A stretch of DNA of 64,000 nucleotides from Brevibacterium sediminis (GCF_013623905.1 NZ_JABKDD010000001.1:310001-374000); one strand, 5' to 3'. Numbered from the stretch's first letter, positions 44,072-53,201 are shown. A program made the numbers and translations. Notes: a model not told the origin generated them from the sequence alone.

Positions 44072-45142
44072 ATGACTGAGCTGTTCGAACCGCTGACACT
44101 GCGCGGAACCGAGATCCCCAATCGCATCTGGCTGGCACCGATGTGCCAGTATTCCTGCGAAGCCGAAGACGGAATGCCCGGCCCCTGGCATCTCGTCCAC
44201 CTCGGTGCCCGGGCGCAGGGCGGATTCGGGCTCATCCTCACCGAAGCCTCCGCAGTCGTCCCCGAAGGTCGAATCTCACCACAGGACGCCGGAATCTGGA
44301 ACGACGACCAGGCAGAGTCATGGTCGGCCGTCGTCGACTTCGTCCACTCCCAGGGCAGCATCATCGGCATTCAGCTCGCCCATGCCGGCCGCAAGGCCAG
44401 CACCTATCGTCCTTTCACCGGTGAACCGAAGGGCAGCGTCCCCGAGTCCGAGGGCGGATGGCCGACGTTCGGCGCCAGCTCCATCGCCTATCCGCAGCTG
44501 GCCGAGCCCGTGGAGATGACGAAGGACGACATCGCCGAGGTGGTCGCCGCCTTCGCGGCCGCTGCCCGACGTTCGATCGATGCCGGGTTCGACCTCGTCG
44601 AGCTCCACGCAGCCCACGGCTATCTGCTCCATTCCTTCCTGTCCCCGCTGTCGAACCAGCGCAGCGACGAATACGGCGGCGATCTCGCCGGTCGGTCCCG
44701 ACTGCTCCACGAGGTCTATGCGGCCGTCCGCGCCGAGGTCGGTGAGGACGTGCCGGTGTTCGTACGCATCTCGGCCAGCGAATGGACCGACGGCGGATTC
44801 GACATCGCCGAAGCCGCCGATGTCAGCCGTGCGCTGTCGGAGGCTGGAGTCGACCTCATCGACGTCTCCTCGGGCGGCAACTATCCGGTGCGGATCCCCA
44901 TCGGTCCCGGTTACCAGGTGTCGCTGGCCGCGGCGATCCGCGCCGAGGGCGTGCCGACCGGAGCCGTCGGACTCATCACCGATCCGAAGCAGGCCGAGAC
45001 CATCCTCAGCACGGGACAGGCCGATGCGATCTTCATGGCCCGAGCAGCCCTGCGCGAACCTTCCTGGCCGCAGCGGGCCGCCCATGTCCTCGGAGCCGAA
45101 CCCGGACCCTACCCTCCGCAGTACACCCGCGGAGCCTGGTGA
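44072..45142 (+). CDS. Old yellow enzyme (NADH:flavin oxidoreductase, YqjM-like)
   Basis: FMN-dependent ene-reductase, 356 residues from ATG 44072. PNRIWLAPMCQYS (about 17-29) includes the Cys that tunes the flavin in the YqjM/thermophilic-like group. QLAHAGRKAS (about 100-109) binds FMN, HAAHGYLLHSFLSP (about 174-187) carries the substrate-binding His pair, and GGNYPVRIPIGPGYQ is near the C-terminal end. It reduces activated C=C bonds, typically of unsaturated carbonyls. The longer open frame is a shadow of the upstream hydrolase. 82 bases after the hydrolase; the MBL gene follows. Confidence 0.92.
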   Translation: MTELFEPLTLRGTEIPNRIWLAPMCQYSCEAEDGMPGPWHLVHLGARAQGGFGLILTEASAVVPEGRISPQDAGIWNDDQAESWSAVVDFVHSQGSIIGIQLAHAGRKASTYRPFTGEPKGSVPESEGGWPTFGASSIAYPQLAEPVEMTKDDIAEVVAAFAAAARRSIDAGFDLVELHAAHGYLLHSFLSPLSNQRSDEYGGDLAGRSRLLHEVYAAVRAEVGEDVPVFVRISASEWTDGGFDIAEAADVSRALSEAGVDLIDVSSGGNYPVRIPIGPGYQVSLAAAIRAEGVPTGAVGLITDPKQAETILSTGQADAIFMARAALREPSWPQRAAHVLGAEPGPYPPQYTRGAW

Positions 45143-45190
45143 CCTGTCCCTGAACCTCGGAAGCATCAGCACAGATTGAGGAGTTTGGAA

Positions 45191-45844
45191 ATGCACACGA
45201 TCGAAACCGAGCACGTCATCATCCGCTCTATCGCGGTCTCCGAGATGGCGAACAACGTCTATCTGCTCACCGCCAAAGAGACCGGCTCCCAGGTGCTCAT
45301 CGACGCCGCCGACGACGCCGAGGCGATCACCGAGCTCATCGACTCGGGAGCCCAGGACACCGACGCGGAACCCATGCTGCGAGCGATCATCACCACACAC
45401 CAGCACTGGGATCATATTCGGGCACTGCCGGCCACCTCGGCGAACTATCCGGAGGCGATGACGATCGCCGGTGCCGCGGACGCGGCCGCCATCACCGAGG
45501 CGGAAGGCGTGGAGATCGCGCACTCTGTCGATCACCTCGATGTCGGGGACTTCGGCGGATTCGTCCTCCAAGCCATCGCACTGCGCGGGCACACTCCCGG
45601 CTCGATCGCACTGCTTCTGCGCGACGGCGGTCAGACGATCCTGTTCTCCGGTGACTCGCTGTTTCCGGGCGGGCCGGGCAAGACCTGGTCGGCGGAGGAC
45701 TTCACCTCACTCATGGACGACCTCGAGGAGCGGGTATTCGGCGAACTTCCGGACGAGACTCTCGTCCTGCCCGGACACGGGGACTCGACCACCCTGGGCG
45801 AGGAACGTCCGAAACTGGGGGAGTGGCGCGAACGCGGCTGGTGA
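45191..45844 (+). CDS. MBL-fold metallohydrolase (glyoxalase II-like)
   Basis: A 217-residue metallo-beta-lactamase-fold hydrolase. The metal motif THQHWDH (about 77-83), GHTPGSIAL, FSGDSLFPGG and LPGHGDSTT occur in the order used by hydroxyacylglutathione-hydrolase-like enzymes. Actinobacteria use mycothiol rather than glutathione, so the thioester substrate is uncertain. ATG 45191 is taken as start because GAGGAG lies about nine bases ahead. It converges on the membrane protein gene, three bases from its stop. Confidence 0.86.
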   Translation: MHTIETEHVIIRSIAVSEMANNVYLLTAKETGSQVLIDAADDAEAITELIDSGAQDTDAEPMLRAIITTHQHWDHIRALPATSANYPEAMTIAGAADAAAITEAEGVEIAHSVDHLDVGDFGGFVLQAIALRGHTPGSIALLLRDGGQTILFSGDSLFPGGPGKTWSAEDFTSLMDDLEERVFGELPDETLVLPGHGDSTTLGEERPKLGEWRERGW

Positions 45845-45846
45845 CC

Positions 45847-46431
45847 TCAGCTCGGCAGTGCCGCGAAGCCGAAGAGCGCCCAGACGATGGCGAGGAGACC
45901 CACGGCGATGATGCCGATGTTCCATCTCGTCTCGATGACACGCTGCCCACCGGGGTTGGCGAGTTCTGCGTCGCTGAGCGACGAATAGCGCTCGAGCACT
46001 GTGTCGACGGCCGGGCTCGGATTCTCGACGAGCCGGCGCATATCGTGCTCGTCCTTCTCCCACTTCTTGCCCTTGCCGGCCAGCGGCCATGAGGCGAACT
46101 TCTTCTCATGGGTGCGCACGCTCAGACCGAAGTGGGTCTCGAAGCCGTCGACGAGGTTCCACGGGATCGTCACGGTCTGCAGCGGATTGACCAAGATGAG
46201 CTGCTGTCTGTGCAGCTCGACGCGGGGGAACCGGTAGAAGACGAAGACCAAGGTGCCGACGGCCAGAGGGATGCCTGCGGCGGCCAGACCGCGCAGCGTG
46301 AAATCGCCGAAGAGGATTGAGAGCACGCCCAAGGCGCAGAGCCCGCCGACGATGAAGAACAGGGCCGTCGAACTCGTCGTCCGCACGACGGTCGGCTCGG
46401 TCTCATTGCGATCTATCTCACTGTCAGCCAC
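45847..46431 (-). CDS. Membrane PH-like domain protein
   Basis: A 194-residue protein with two N-terminal helices (about 24-42 and 48-66), a cytoplasmic PH-like region (FPRVELHRQQLILVNPLQTV, about 68-87, and an ETHFGLSVRTHEKKFASWPL block) and a C-terminal helix. This resembles actinobacterial bPH6-type proteins that carry a PH-like segment between membrane spans. Function is unknown. It is divergent from the peptide-uptake operon with a 259-base gap. Confidence 0.72.
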   Translation of the reverse strand: MADSEIDRNETEPTVVRTTSSTALFFIVGGLCALGVLSILFGDFTLRGLAAAGIPLAVGTLVFVFYRFPRVELHRQQLILVNPLQTVTIPWNLVDGFETHFGLSVRTHEKKFASWPLAGKGKKWEKDEHDMRRLVENPSPAVDTVLERYSSLSDAELANPGGQRVIETRWNIGIIAVGLLAIVWALFGFAALPS

Positions 46432-46690
46432 CTGATCATCCTATCCATTGAGACTGAACAAAAGTTGTCTGTTCCCTTGGTTTCGAAACGGTAACGATTC
46501 CGAAATTTGCTCATTATGTGGACTCCGTCACAGTCGCCGGTGAATTAACTTTGTTGCAATCCATGTGAAAAACATGAACGCGGTCACATGCGCTTCGGTC
46601 TCTGCCGAAATGCTTCACGTGACCGGAATGCACTCCGGCTTTGGGGTGCAAGAACGAGGGTGACTCGCCCTAGAACAACAAGGAGAGAAC
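46432..46690 (+). promoter_or_regulatory. Long leader of the peptide ABC operon
   Basis: 259 gene-free bases ahead of the binding-protein gene. AT-rich blocks (46445-46560) probably hold the promoter. CGAAACGGTAACG near 46485 and TTGTTG at 46551 are possible elements. A structured element lies at 46582-46624: outer stem GGTCAC/GTGACC and inner stem TTCGG/CCGAA. TGTGAAAAACATGAAC resembles a degenerate CRP/GlxR-type site. Confidence 0.4.
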
Positions 46691-48496
46691 GTGAACAAGC
46701 GCTTCCTCGCGGCTGGTGCCTCTGTGGCTGCCGCTGCAATGGTGCTCACCGCCTGCACACCCCCTGGCGGAGGCGATGACGACGAAGCATCGAAGGACAC
46801 CGCCATCAATATCGGTTGGAACGAATCGTTCCGGTCGATGAATACGCTGACCGCCAACGGCAATGCAACCTCGAACGCCATTCTCACCTACATGATGAAT
46901 GACAACTTCGGGTACTACGATGGTGACCTCGAAGTTCAGGACGGAGCCCTCGGCAAGGTCGAACAGGTTTCCGAAGACCCGCTCAAGGTCAAGTACACAT
47001 TCAATGATGATGCCAAGTGGTCCGACGGCACCCCCGTCGACGCCGCCGACCTGGCGCTGACCTGGGCCGGCACCTCGGCGAACTTCAACACCGTCGAAGC
47101 CAACAACAACGACGACGGAACGGTGAAGAAGAACGACGCGAAGACCGTCTACTTCGATTCCTCGACCGCCGGTTCGGCTCTGATCAAGAAGTTCCCCGAG
47201 ATCTCCGACGACGGCAAGGAGATCACCCTCGAATACTCCAAGCCCTTCGCCGACTGGCAGACCGAATTCGGCACTGGTGCCGACGGCGTCGGTGTGCCCG
47301 CTCATATCGTGGCGAAGAAGGCTCTCGGGATCGACGATGCCGAGAAGGGCAAGGAGGCCATCCTCAAGGCCATCAAGGACAAGGACACCGAGAAGCTGTC
47401 GAAGATCTCGAACACCTGGAACACCGGGTTCGACTTCACTTCGATGCCGAAGGACGAGGACCTGCTGGTCCACAACGGTCCGTACAAGATGACGAAGTTC
47501 GAGGAGGGACAGTATGTCACCCTCGAGCTCGACGACAAGTACACCGGTCCGGTGAAGCCGAAGGTCAAGACAGTCACGGTCCGCTACAACGGCGACCCGA
47601 TGGCGATGATCCAGGCGATCGAGAACGGTGAGGTCGATATGACTCAGCCGCAGGCGACCGCTGACGTCCTCTCCGCCGCCGAGAAGATCGACGGAGTCAA
47701 TGTCGATGCCGCCGATGGTGCGACGTATGAGCACGTCGACTTCACCTTCGACAACAAGGGTCCCTTCGATCCTGCTGCCAACGGCGGCGACGAGGAGAAG
47801 GCGAAGAAGGTCCGTCAGGCGTTCCTCAAGGCTCTGCCGCGTGAGGACATCGTCGAGAAGATCATCAAGCCCCTCAACGACAAAGCCGTCACCCGTGATT
47901 CGTACTCGCAGGTGCCGGGCTCGCCGATGTACGACGCGATCACCAAGGTCAACGGCGTCGCCGATGCCGCAGATGGTGACGTCGAGGCCGCGAAGAAGCT
48001 GCTCAAGGAAGCCGGAGTGGACTCCCCGACCGTGCGTGTCATGTACGACAACACGAACTCGCGTCGTCAGCAGGAGTTTCAGCTGATCAAGGAATCGGCT
48101 GAGAAAGCCGGCTTCAAGATCAAGGACGTCGGAGATGTCAACTGGGGCACCCGCCTCGGTGACGGCACCTACGATGTTTCGCTGTTCGGTTGGCAGTCCG
48201 AGGGCACCGGCGTGTCCGAGAACGATGCCAACTTCCGCTACGGTGCGCAGAACAACTACGGCGGCTACAAGAGCGAGAAGATGAACAAGATCCTCGACAA
48301 GCTTCTCGTGTCCAAGGAAGAGGAGCAGCAGGATCTCCTCATCGACATGGAGAAGCAGCTGACCGAAGATGCCTTCGGTGCGCCGATCTTCCAGTTCCCC
48401 GAACTGACGATCTACCGTGACAGCGTGAAGAACGTGAAGTCGACCGCTGTGTCGCCGACGATGTTCTGGAACTACTGGGAGTGGGAAGTCAACTGA
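46691..48496 (+). CDS. Oligopeptide ABC transporter substrate-binding lipoprotein (SBP_bac_5)
   Basis: Extracytoplasmic receptor of the DppA/OppA family, 601 residues. Signal peptide with lipobox LTAC (Cys about 22), then an Asp/Glu-rich linker, SBP_bac_5 domain with YTFNDDAKWSDGTPVDAADL (about 97-116), RQAFLKALPREDIV and VMYDNTNSRRQQEFQLI as family blocks. Length is at the long end of the family. The permease genes follow after a hairpin (48537-48565), which would let the receptor be made in excess. The ligand is probably a peptide, but could be another solute. Confidence 0.91.
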   Translation: MNKRFLAAGASVAAAAMVLTACTPPGGGDDDEASKDTAINIGWNESFRSMNTLTANGNATSNAILTYMMNDNFGYYDGDLEVQDGALGKVEQVSEDPLKVKYTFNDDAKWSDGTPVDAADLALTWAGTSANFNTVEANNNDDGTVKKNDAKTVYFDSSTAGSALIKKFPEISDDGKEITLEYSKPFADWQTEFGTGADGVGVPAHIVAKKALGIDDAEKGKEAILKAIKDKDTEKLSKISNTWNTGFDFTSMPKDEDLLVHNGPYKMTKFEEGQYVTLELDDKYTGPVKPKVKTVTVRYNGDPMAMIQAIENGEVDMTQPQATADVLSAAEKIDGVNVDAADGATYEHVDFTFDNKGPFDPAANGGDEEKAKKVRQAFLKALPREDIVEKIIKPLNDKAVTRDSYSQVPGSPMYDAITKVNGVADAADGDVEAAKKLLKEAGVDSPTVRVMYDNTNSRRQQEFQLIKESAEKAGFKIKDVGDVNWGTRLGDGTYDVSLFGWQSEGTGVSENDANFRYGAQNNYGGYKSEKMNKILDKLLVSKEEEQQDLLIDMEKQLTEDAFGAPIFQFPELTIYRDSVKNVKSTAVSPTMFWNYWEWEVN

Positions 48497-48536
48497 TCCG
48501 CGACTGACGCGATCGGTTCTTCTCCACTCAAGCCTT

Positions 48537-48574
48537 CTGTGGGGATCACTGTGTGGTCCCCACAGCGGCGTTTT
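48537..48574 (+). terminator. Hairpin between binding-protein and permease genes
   Basis: A 13-bp stem (48537-48549 with 48553-48565, including one G-U pair; three-base loop) is followed by CGGCGTTTT. It looks like a leaky terminator or mRNA-stabilising hairpin giving high receptor and lower permease expression, a known arrangement in ABC operons. The promoter for the permeases would otherwise need to lie within the next 30 bases. Confidence 0.65.
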
Positions 48575-48600
48575 CGGAAGATTGAAACGGAACTCCCATC

Positions 48601-50145
48601 ATGATCAGATTCATCCTCCGACGATTGCTGTCGACAGCGCTCGTGCTCCTCGTCGTCACCTTCGTCCTCTACCTGCTCCTCAACGTCGCGCTCGACTTCT
48701 TCTGGGACCTGCGCGCGAGCACATCACCGAACATCGAAGCTCTCTACGAGTCGCGTCGACGTCTCCTCGACCTCGACACTCCGGCCATCGTCCGTTATTT
48801 CAAGTGGTTGGCAGGAGTCGGCGGCTGCGCCATCGGCCAATGTGACTTCGGCATCGCCTGGAAGTCGGGTCAGGAAGTCACCGAACAGCTGCAGGGCGCG
48901 ATCGTCAACACGATCAAGCTCATCACCGCCTCGACGATCGTGGCCATCATCCTCGGCATCGCCGTCGGCATGATCTCGGCCATCCGCCAGTACTCGGGCT
49001 TCGACTACTTCATCACCTTCGTCTCGTTCCTCCTCTACTCGCTGCCCGTCTTCTGGGTGGCGGTGCTGCTCAAGCAGTACGGAGCGATCGACATCAACAA
49101 CTTCATCAACGATCCGACCTTGGAATCCTGGTGGCCGATCATCATCGGCTGTGTGGCCATGGGGCTGTTCTGGATGGGTGCGCTCGGCGGCAGCGCGAAG
49201 CGTCGCGTGATCACCTTCGTCGCCGCAGCGGTCATCACCTTCGGCACCATCTACTACATCCTCGCCAGCGGCTGGATGCAGCACCCGACGATCGGCCTCC
49301 TCGGCGTGGTCGTCATCGGCGCCGGTGCGGCCATCGTCATGACGTACCTGTCGACGGGCCTGAAGAACCGCCGCGTGCTCTATGCCACACTCATCACGGT
49401 GGCCGTCGGCGCGCTGCTCTACTGGCCGCTGATGAACCTCTTCTACTACGTCGACATGAACTGGCTGTGGATGTTCGGGCTCTTCATCGTTGCGATCGCC
49501 GTCGCCGTCGGCATCGGTCTGGCATTCCGAGGCCCGGATCCCTGGGATACCGCGCGCACGACGAGCTTCACGGCCATCATCGTGGCAGTGCTCATCTTCG
49601 CCGACCGTGTGCTGCAGGGCTGGCAGGAGTATTCGGACGACCCGGCCATCAACAATCGTCCGATCGCGACGATCGGTGCATCGGCGCCGAATATCGACGG
49701 CGACTTCTGGATCACGAACCTCGACTCGTTCACTCACCTGCTGCTGCCGTCGATCGCTCTCGTCCTCATCTCCTTCGCCTCGTACACCCGCTATACCCGC
49801 GGTTCGATGCTCGAGGTCCTGGGCCAGGACTACATCCGCACGGCACGAGCCAAAGGTCTCAACGAACGTACGGTGATCATGCGGCACGCTATGCGCAATG
49901 CGCTGCTGCCATTGGCCTCGGTCGTTCCCGTCGACATCATCACAATGATCGGCGGTGCCGTCATCACGGAGACGATCTTCGGCTGGAACGGCATGGGCAA
50001 GCTCTTCATCGATTCGCTGAGACAGGCAGAGCTCGACCCGGTCATGGCCTACATCCTGATCACAGGCCTGCTCGCTATCATCGCCAACCTGGTCGCGGAC
50101 TTCCTCTATGCCGTCCTCGACCCGAGAATCCGAGTGAACGCATGA
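48601..50145 (+). CDS. Oligopeptide ABC permease (DppB/OppB type) with inserted membrane block
   Basis: First permease, 514 residues against about 310-330 for DppB. The ends are typical: FILRRLLSTALVLLVVTFVL at the start, the EAA loop (YIRTARAKGLNERTVIMRHAMRN, part; about 411-433) and VITETIFGWNGMGKLF later. Between about 178 and 345 lies an extra stretch of about six hydrophobic segments (for example 178-197, 202-222, 229-250, 259-283, 288-309 and 322-339) separated by short basic loops. The core fold is not broken by stops, so this is a real insertion in this gene or its family. Overlaps the next gene by four bases (ATGA). Confidence 0.85.
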   Translation: MIRFILRRLLSTALVLLVVTFVLYLLLNVALDFFWDLRASTSPNIEALYESRRRLLDLDTPAIVRYFKWLAGVGGCAIGQCDFGIAWKSGQEVTEQLQGAIVNTIKLITASTIVAIILGIAVGMISAIRQYSGFDYFITFVSFLLYSLPVFWVAVLLKQYGAIDINNFINDPTLESWWPIIIGCVAMGLFWMGALGGSAKRRVITFVAAAVITFGTIYYILASGWMQHPTIGLLGVVVIGAGAAIVMTYLSTGLKNRRVLYATLITVAVGALLYWPLMNLFYYVDMNWLWMFGLFIVAIAVAVGIGLAFRGPDPWDTARTTSFTAIIVAVLIFADRVLQGWQEYSDDPAINNRPIATIGASAPNIDGDFWITNLDSFTHLLLPSIALVLISFASYTRYTRGSMLEVLGQDYIRTARAKGLNERTVIMRHAMRNALLPLASVVPVDIITMIGGAVITETIFGWNGMGKLFIDSLRQAELDPVMAYILITGLLAIIANLVADFLYAVLDPRIRVNA

Positions 50146-51173
50146 GTACTGACAACGACAAACAGAACGCTCTCGCCCTCGACGAAGTCGGGGACAATGC
50201 GATCGAGTCGAAGGAAACCGAAGGTCTTTCCCAGGGCAAGATCGTCCTGCGCAAATTCCTCCGTCACAAAGGCGCGATGATCTCCATCGTCGTCCTTGTG
50301 CTCGTGGCCATCTTCGCCTTCAGCGCACAGGGATTTGCGGGAATCCCCGGTTGGTGGAAGTTCAGTCATACGGCGTCCGGGCCCGTGGTCAACCCCGGCG
50401 GAGCCCCGACCTGGTCGTTTGCGAACTTCTTCTCACTCGGTGATCATCCCTTCGGTCAGGATGAGATCGGTCGTGACAACTTCTCCCGAGTGATGAAAGG
50501 GACACAGATCTCTCTCGTCGTCATGTTCATCATCGGCATCGTCTGCCTGATCATCGGCACGGTCGTCGGTGCTGTTGCGGGCTACTACCGCGGTTGGGTC
50601 GATTCGGTGCTCATGCGCATCACCGACGGTTTCGTCATCCTGCCGGTCATCGTGGTCGGATCGATCCTCGGTGTGCTCGTCGGCGGAGCGAACGGCCCGC
50701 TGCTCGGTGTGGCGCTGGGCTGCATCCTCTGGGTGGGTCTTGCACGTCTCGTCCGCGGAGACTTCATGTCGCTGCGCGAACGGGAGTTCGTCGATTCGGC
50801 GCGCGTGGCCGGGGCCAGCGATTTCCGGATCATGTTCAAGCACATGCTGCCCAATGCCATGGGCGTCATCATCGTCAACACGACGCTGATCATGAGTCAG
50901 GCGATCGTGCTCGAAGCCTCGCTGAGCTACCTCGGCTTCGGCATCAAACCGCCCGGCATCTCGTTGGGACAGCTCATCAGTGAATACCAGACCTCCTTCG
51001 CCACTCGTCCGTGGCTGTTCTGGTGGCCCGGCTTGTTCATCATCGTCATCGCTCTGTGTGTGAACTTCATCGGCGACGGTCTGCGCGACGCGTTCGACCC
51101 GCGGATGAAGACCATCCCGAGTTGGAGGAAGATGAAGAAGGCCGAGCGCATGGCACAGAAAGAGGCGAAGTGA
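50142..51173 (+). CDS. Oligopeptide ABC permease (DppC/OppC type)
   Basis: Second permease, 343 residues from ATG 50142. A polar N-terminal tail of about 35 residues is followed by LRKFLRHKGAMISIVVLVL (helix 1), an extracellular loop with PFGQDEIGRDNFSRVMKGTQ (the conserved GTD.xGRD.xSR block), and the EAA loop REREFVDSARVAGASDFRIM (about 212-231). The last helices end in GDGLRDAFDPRMK, the family finish. Starts inside the DppB stop (ATGA) and ends on the start of the ATPase gene (TGATG), so the three are translated together. Confidence 0.9.
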   Translation: MSTDNDKQNALALDEVGDNAIESKETEGLSQGKIVLRKFLRHKGAMISIVVLVLVAIFAFSAQGFAGIPGWWKFSHTASGPVVNPGGAPTWSFANFFSLGDHPFGQDEIGRDNFSRVMKGTQISLVVMFIIGIVCLIIGTVVGAVAGYYRGWVDSVLMRITDGFVILPVIVVGSILGVLVGGANGPLLGVALGCILWVGLARLVRGDFMSLREREFVDSARVAGASDFRIMFKHMLPNAMGVIIVNTTLIMSQAIVLEASLSYLGFGIKPPGISLGQLISEYQTSFATRPWLFWWPGLFIIVIALCVNFIGDGLRDAFDPRMKTIPSWRKMKKAERMAQKEAK

Positions 51174-53095
51174 TGGCTGAGAAGAAAGCAGAGGCCCAGC
51201 CGAAGACGGGCTCCCCGATCCTCGAGGTCAATGACCTCGGAGTCCAGTTCTGGGTCAGCGACGAATGGTGGATGGCCGCCGAACACCTCGACTACACGGT
51301 CAATGCCGGCGAGGTTCTTGCGATCGTCGGCGAGTCCGGCTCCGGAAAGTCGCAGTCGAGCATGTCACTGCTCGGCCTCCTGCCGAGCAACGGCCGTGCG
51401 ACCGGCTCAGCGAAGCTCAATGGGCGCGAACTCATCGGCATGCCTCCGGAGAAGATGCAGGCCGTGCGCGGCAACGACATCTCCGTGATCTTCCAGGAGC
51501 CGATGACTGCGCTCAACCCGGTCTACACCGCGGGGTACCAGATCGTGGAGACGCTGCGCGTCCACCTCGACATCGGTCCCAGTGAGGCGAAGCAACGGGC
51601 GCTCGAGCTCATGCGGCTGGTGGAGATCCCTGATCCGGAGGATCGGTTCCATTCGTTCCCGCATCAGCTCTCCGGCGGTCAGCGTCAGCGCATCATGATC
51701 GCGCAGGCTCTGGCCTGTCAGCCGAAGCTGCTCATCGCCGATGAGCCGACCACGGCGCTCGACGTCACGGTGCAGGCCGAGATCCTCAAGCTCATGCGCG
51801 AACTGAAGTCGAAGCTCGATGCGGGCATCATCCTCATCACGCACGATATGGGCGTGGTGGCGGATATGGCCGATCGCATCATCGTCATGCGCGCCGGCAA
51901 GGTGGTCGAATCGGGTACCGCGGAGGAGATCTTCTACAACCCGCAGCATCCGTATACGAAGCAGCTCCTCGAGGCTGTTCCCCACCTCGGTGAGGGTACC
52001 GACAGCGAAGCATTCGGCGGCAGCATCGACGATGTCGAGGCCTCGCTGTCCGATATCACTTCCGATCAGGCCTCGCACGCCGATGACCCGGTCGGCGCAC
52101 CGGACTCCGCCGTAGGTGGCGACGGTCTCTCCGAGGCCGGGGCTGCCGATATGGCCGTGGCCGAGGCTCGCGCTCAGGTGACCGCGCAGGACCGTCCCGA
52201 TATCGAGATGGACTCCACGGAGACGTACTACCATCCAGGTTCGCAGGCGGACTTCTCGAAGCCCTCTGCTCTGCAGCTGCGTGACGCCGCGATCGAGTAC
52301 CCCGCAATCGGACGGAAGAAGGCCTTCCGCGCCGCTCATCACATCAATCTCATGATCGCCCCCGGCGAAGTCGTGGGCCTGGTGGGGGAGTCGGGGTCGG
52401 GCAAGACCACGATCGGGCGCGCCGCTCTCGGGCTGCTGCCCACCGTTGAAGGCGACATGGTCGTCAACGGCACGAGCATCAAGGGCCTGAGCAATAAGCA
52501 GATGAGGCCCCTGCGCAAGGAAGTCGGGATCGTGTTCCAGGATCCCGGTTCCTCGCTCAACCCGCGACTGCCGGTCGGAGAGTCGATCGGTGAGCCGCTC
52601 TACCTCCACGAGGGGATGAAAGGGCCGGAGCTGAGCAAGCGGGTCGAGGAGCTGCTGACCGCGGTCGAACTGCCGACTTCTATGCGCAACCGCTATCCGC
52701 ATGAGCTCTCCGGAGGTCAGCGTCAGCGCATCGGCATCGCCCGTGCCCTGACCCTGCGCCCGAAGCTGCTCATCGCCGATGAGCCGACCTCGGCCCTCGA
52801 CGTGTCCGTGCAGGCGAAGGTCCTCGACCTGTTCGAAGGCCTGCAGAAGGAATACGGCTTCGCGTGTCTGTTCATCAGCCACGACCTGGCCGTGGTCGAG
52901 CGCATCGCCGAGCGCATCGCGGTGATGCGCCACGGCTACCTCGTCGAGATCGGCAAGTCCTCACAGGTCGTGTCGAACCCCGTCCACCCGTACACACAGC
53001 GTCTGCTGTCTGCGGTTCCCGTTCCGGATCCGCAGGAGCAGCGCAAGCGTCGGGAGGCCAGGGACGCGGTTCTCGAGGCCACGATGAACGCCTGA
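51173..53095 (+). CDS. Fused dual-ATPase of oligopeptide ABC transporter (DppD-DppF type)
   Basis: A 640-residue protein with two complete nucleotide-binding domains. First: Walker A GESGSGKS (about 53-60), signature LSGGQRQR, Walker B LLIADEPTTALD. Second: GESGSGKTT (about 405-413), LSGGQRQRIGIA, LIADEPTSALD. Each ends in the HPYT peptide-importer motif. An acidic, Ala/Asp-rich linker of about 75 residues (about 280-355) joins them. This replaces the usual separate DppD and DppF subunits. It is the last gene of the operon; a hairpin follows 15 bases after the stop. Confidence 0.92.
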   Translation: MAEKKAEAQPKTGSPILEVNDLGVQFWVSDEWWMAAEHLDYTVNAGEVLAIVGESGSGKSQSSMSLLGLLPSNGRATGSAKLNGRELIGMPPEKMQAVRGNDISVIFQEPMTALNPVYTAGYQIVETLRVHLDIGPSEAKQRALELMRLVEIPDPEDRFHSFPHQLSGGQRQRIMIAQALACQPKLLIADEPTTALDVTVQAEILKLMRELKSKLDAGIILITHDMGVVADMADRIIVMRAGKVVESGTAEEIFYNPQHPYTKQLLEAVPHLGEGTDSEAFGGSIDDVEASLSDITSDQASHADDPVGAPDSAVGGDGLSEAGAADMAVAEARAQVTAQDRPDIEMDSTETYYHPGSQADFSKPSALQLRDAAIEYPAIGRKKAFRAAHHINLMIAPGEVVGLVGESGSGKTTIGRAALGLLPTVEGDMVVNGTSIKGLSNKQMRPLRKEVGIVFQDPGSSLNPRLPVGESIGEPLYLHEGMKGPELSKRVEELLTAVELPTSMRNRYPHELSGGQRQRIGIARALTLRPKLLIADEPTSALDVSVQAKVLDLFEGLQKEYGFACLFISHDLAVVERIAERIAVMRHGYLVEIGKSSQVVSNPVHPYTQRLLSAVPVPDPQEQRKRREARDAVLEATMNA

Positions 53096-53109
53096 GTCCG
53101 CCCAAGCTG

Positions 53110-53145
53110 ACGGCCACCTGCACGCGAGAGCGTGCGGGTGGCCGT
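53110..53145 (+). terminator. Terminator of the peptide ABC operon
   Basis: A 16-bp stem (53110-53125 with 53130-53145) with a GAGA loop and a single G-U/G-T mismatch, 15 bases after the operon's last stop. It is followed directly by ATAATTGT, where the next gene's promoter appears to begin. Confidence 0.8.
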
Positions 53146-53150
53146 ATAAT
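53145..53150 (+). promoter_or_regulatory. Likely -10 element of typA
   Basis: A consensus TATAAT begins on the last base of the preceding terminator. A start near 53157 would give a 45-base leader to the typA ATG at 53202. No good -35 is visible within the hairpin, so extra recognition or an activator may be needed. The overlap couples operon end and typA start. Confidence 0.5.
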
Positions 53151-53201
53151 TGTCTGTTGGGTCCGGGCTGGACCGATCTCTCTATCTCAAAAAGGTTCTT
53201 G

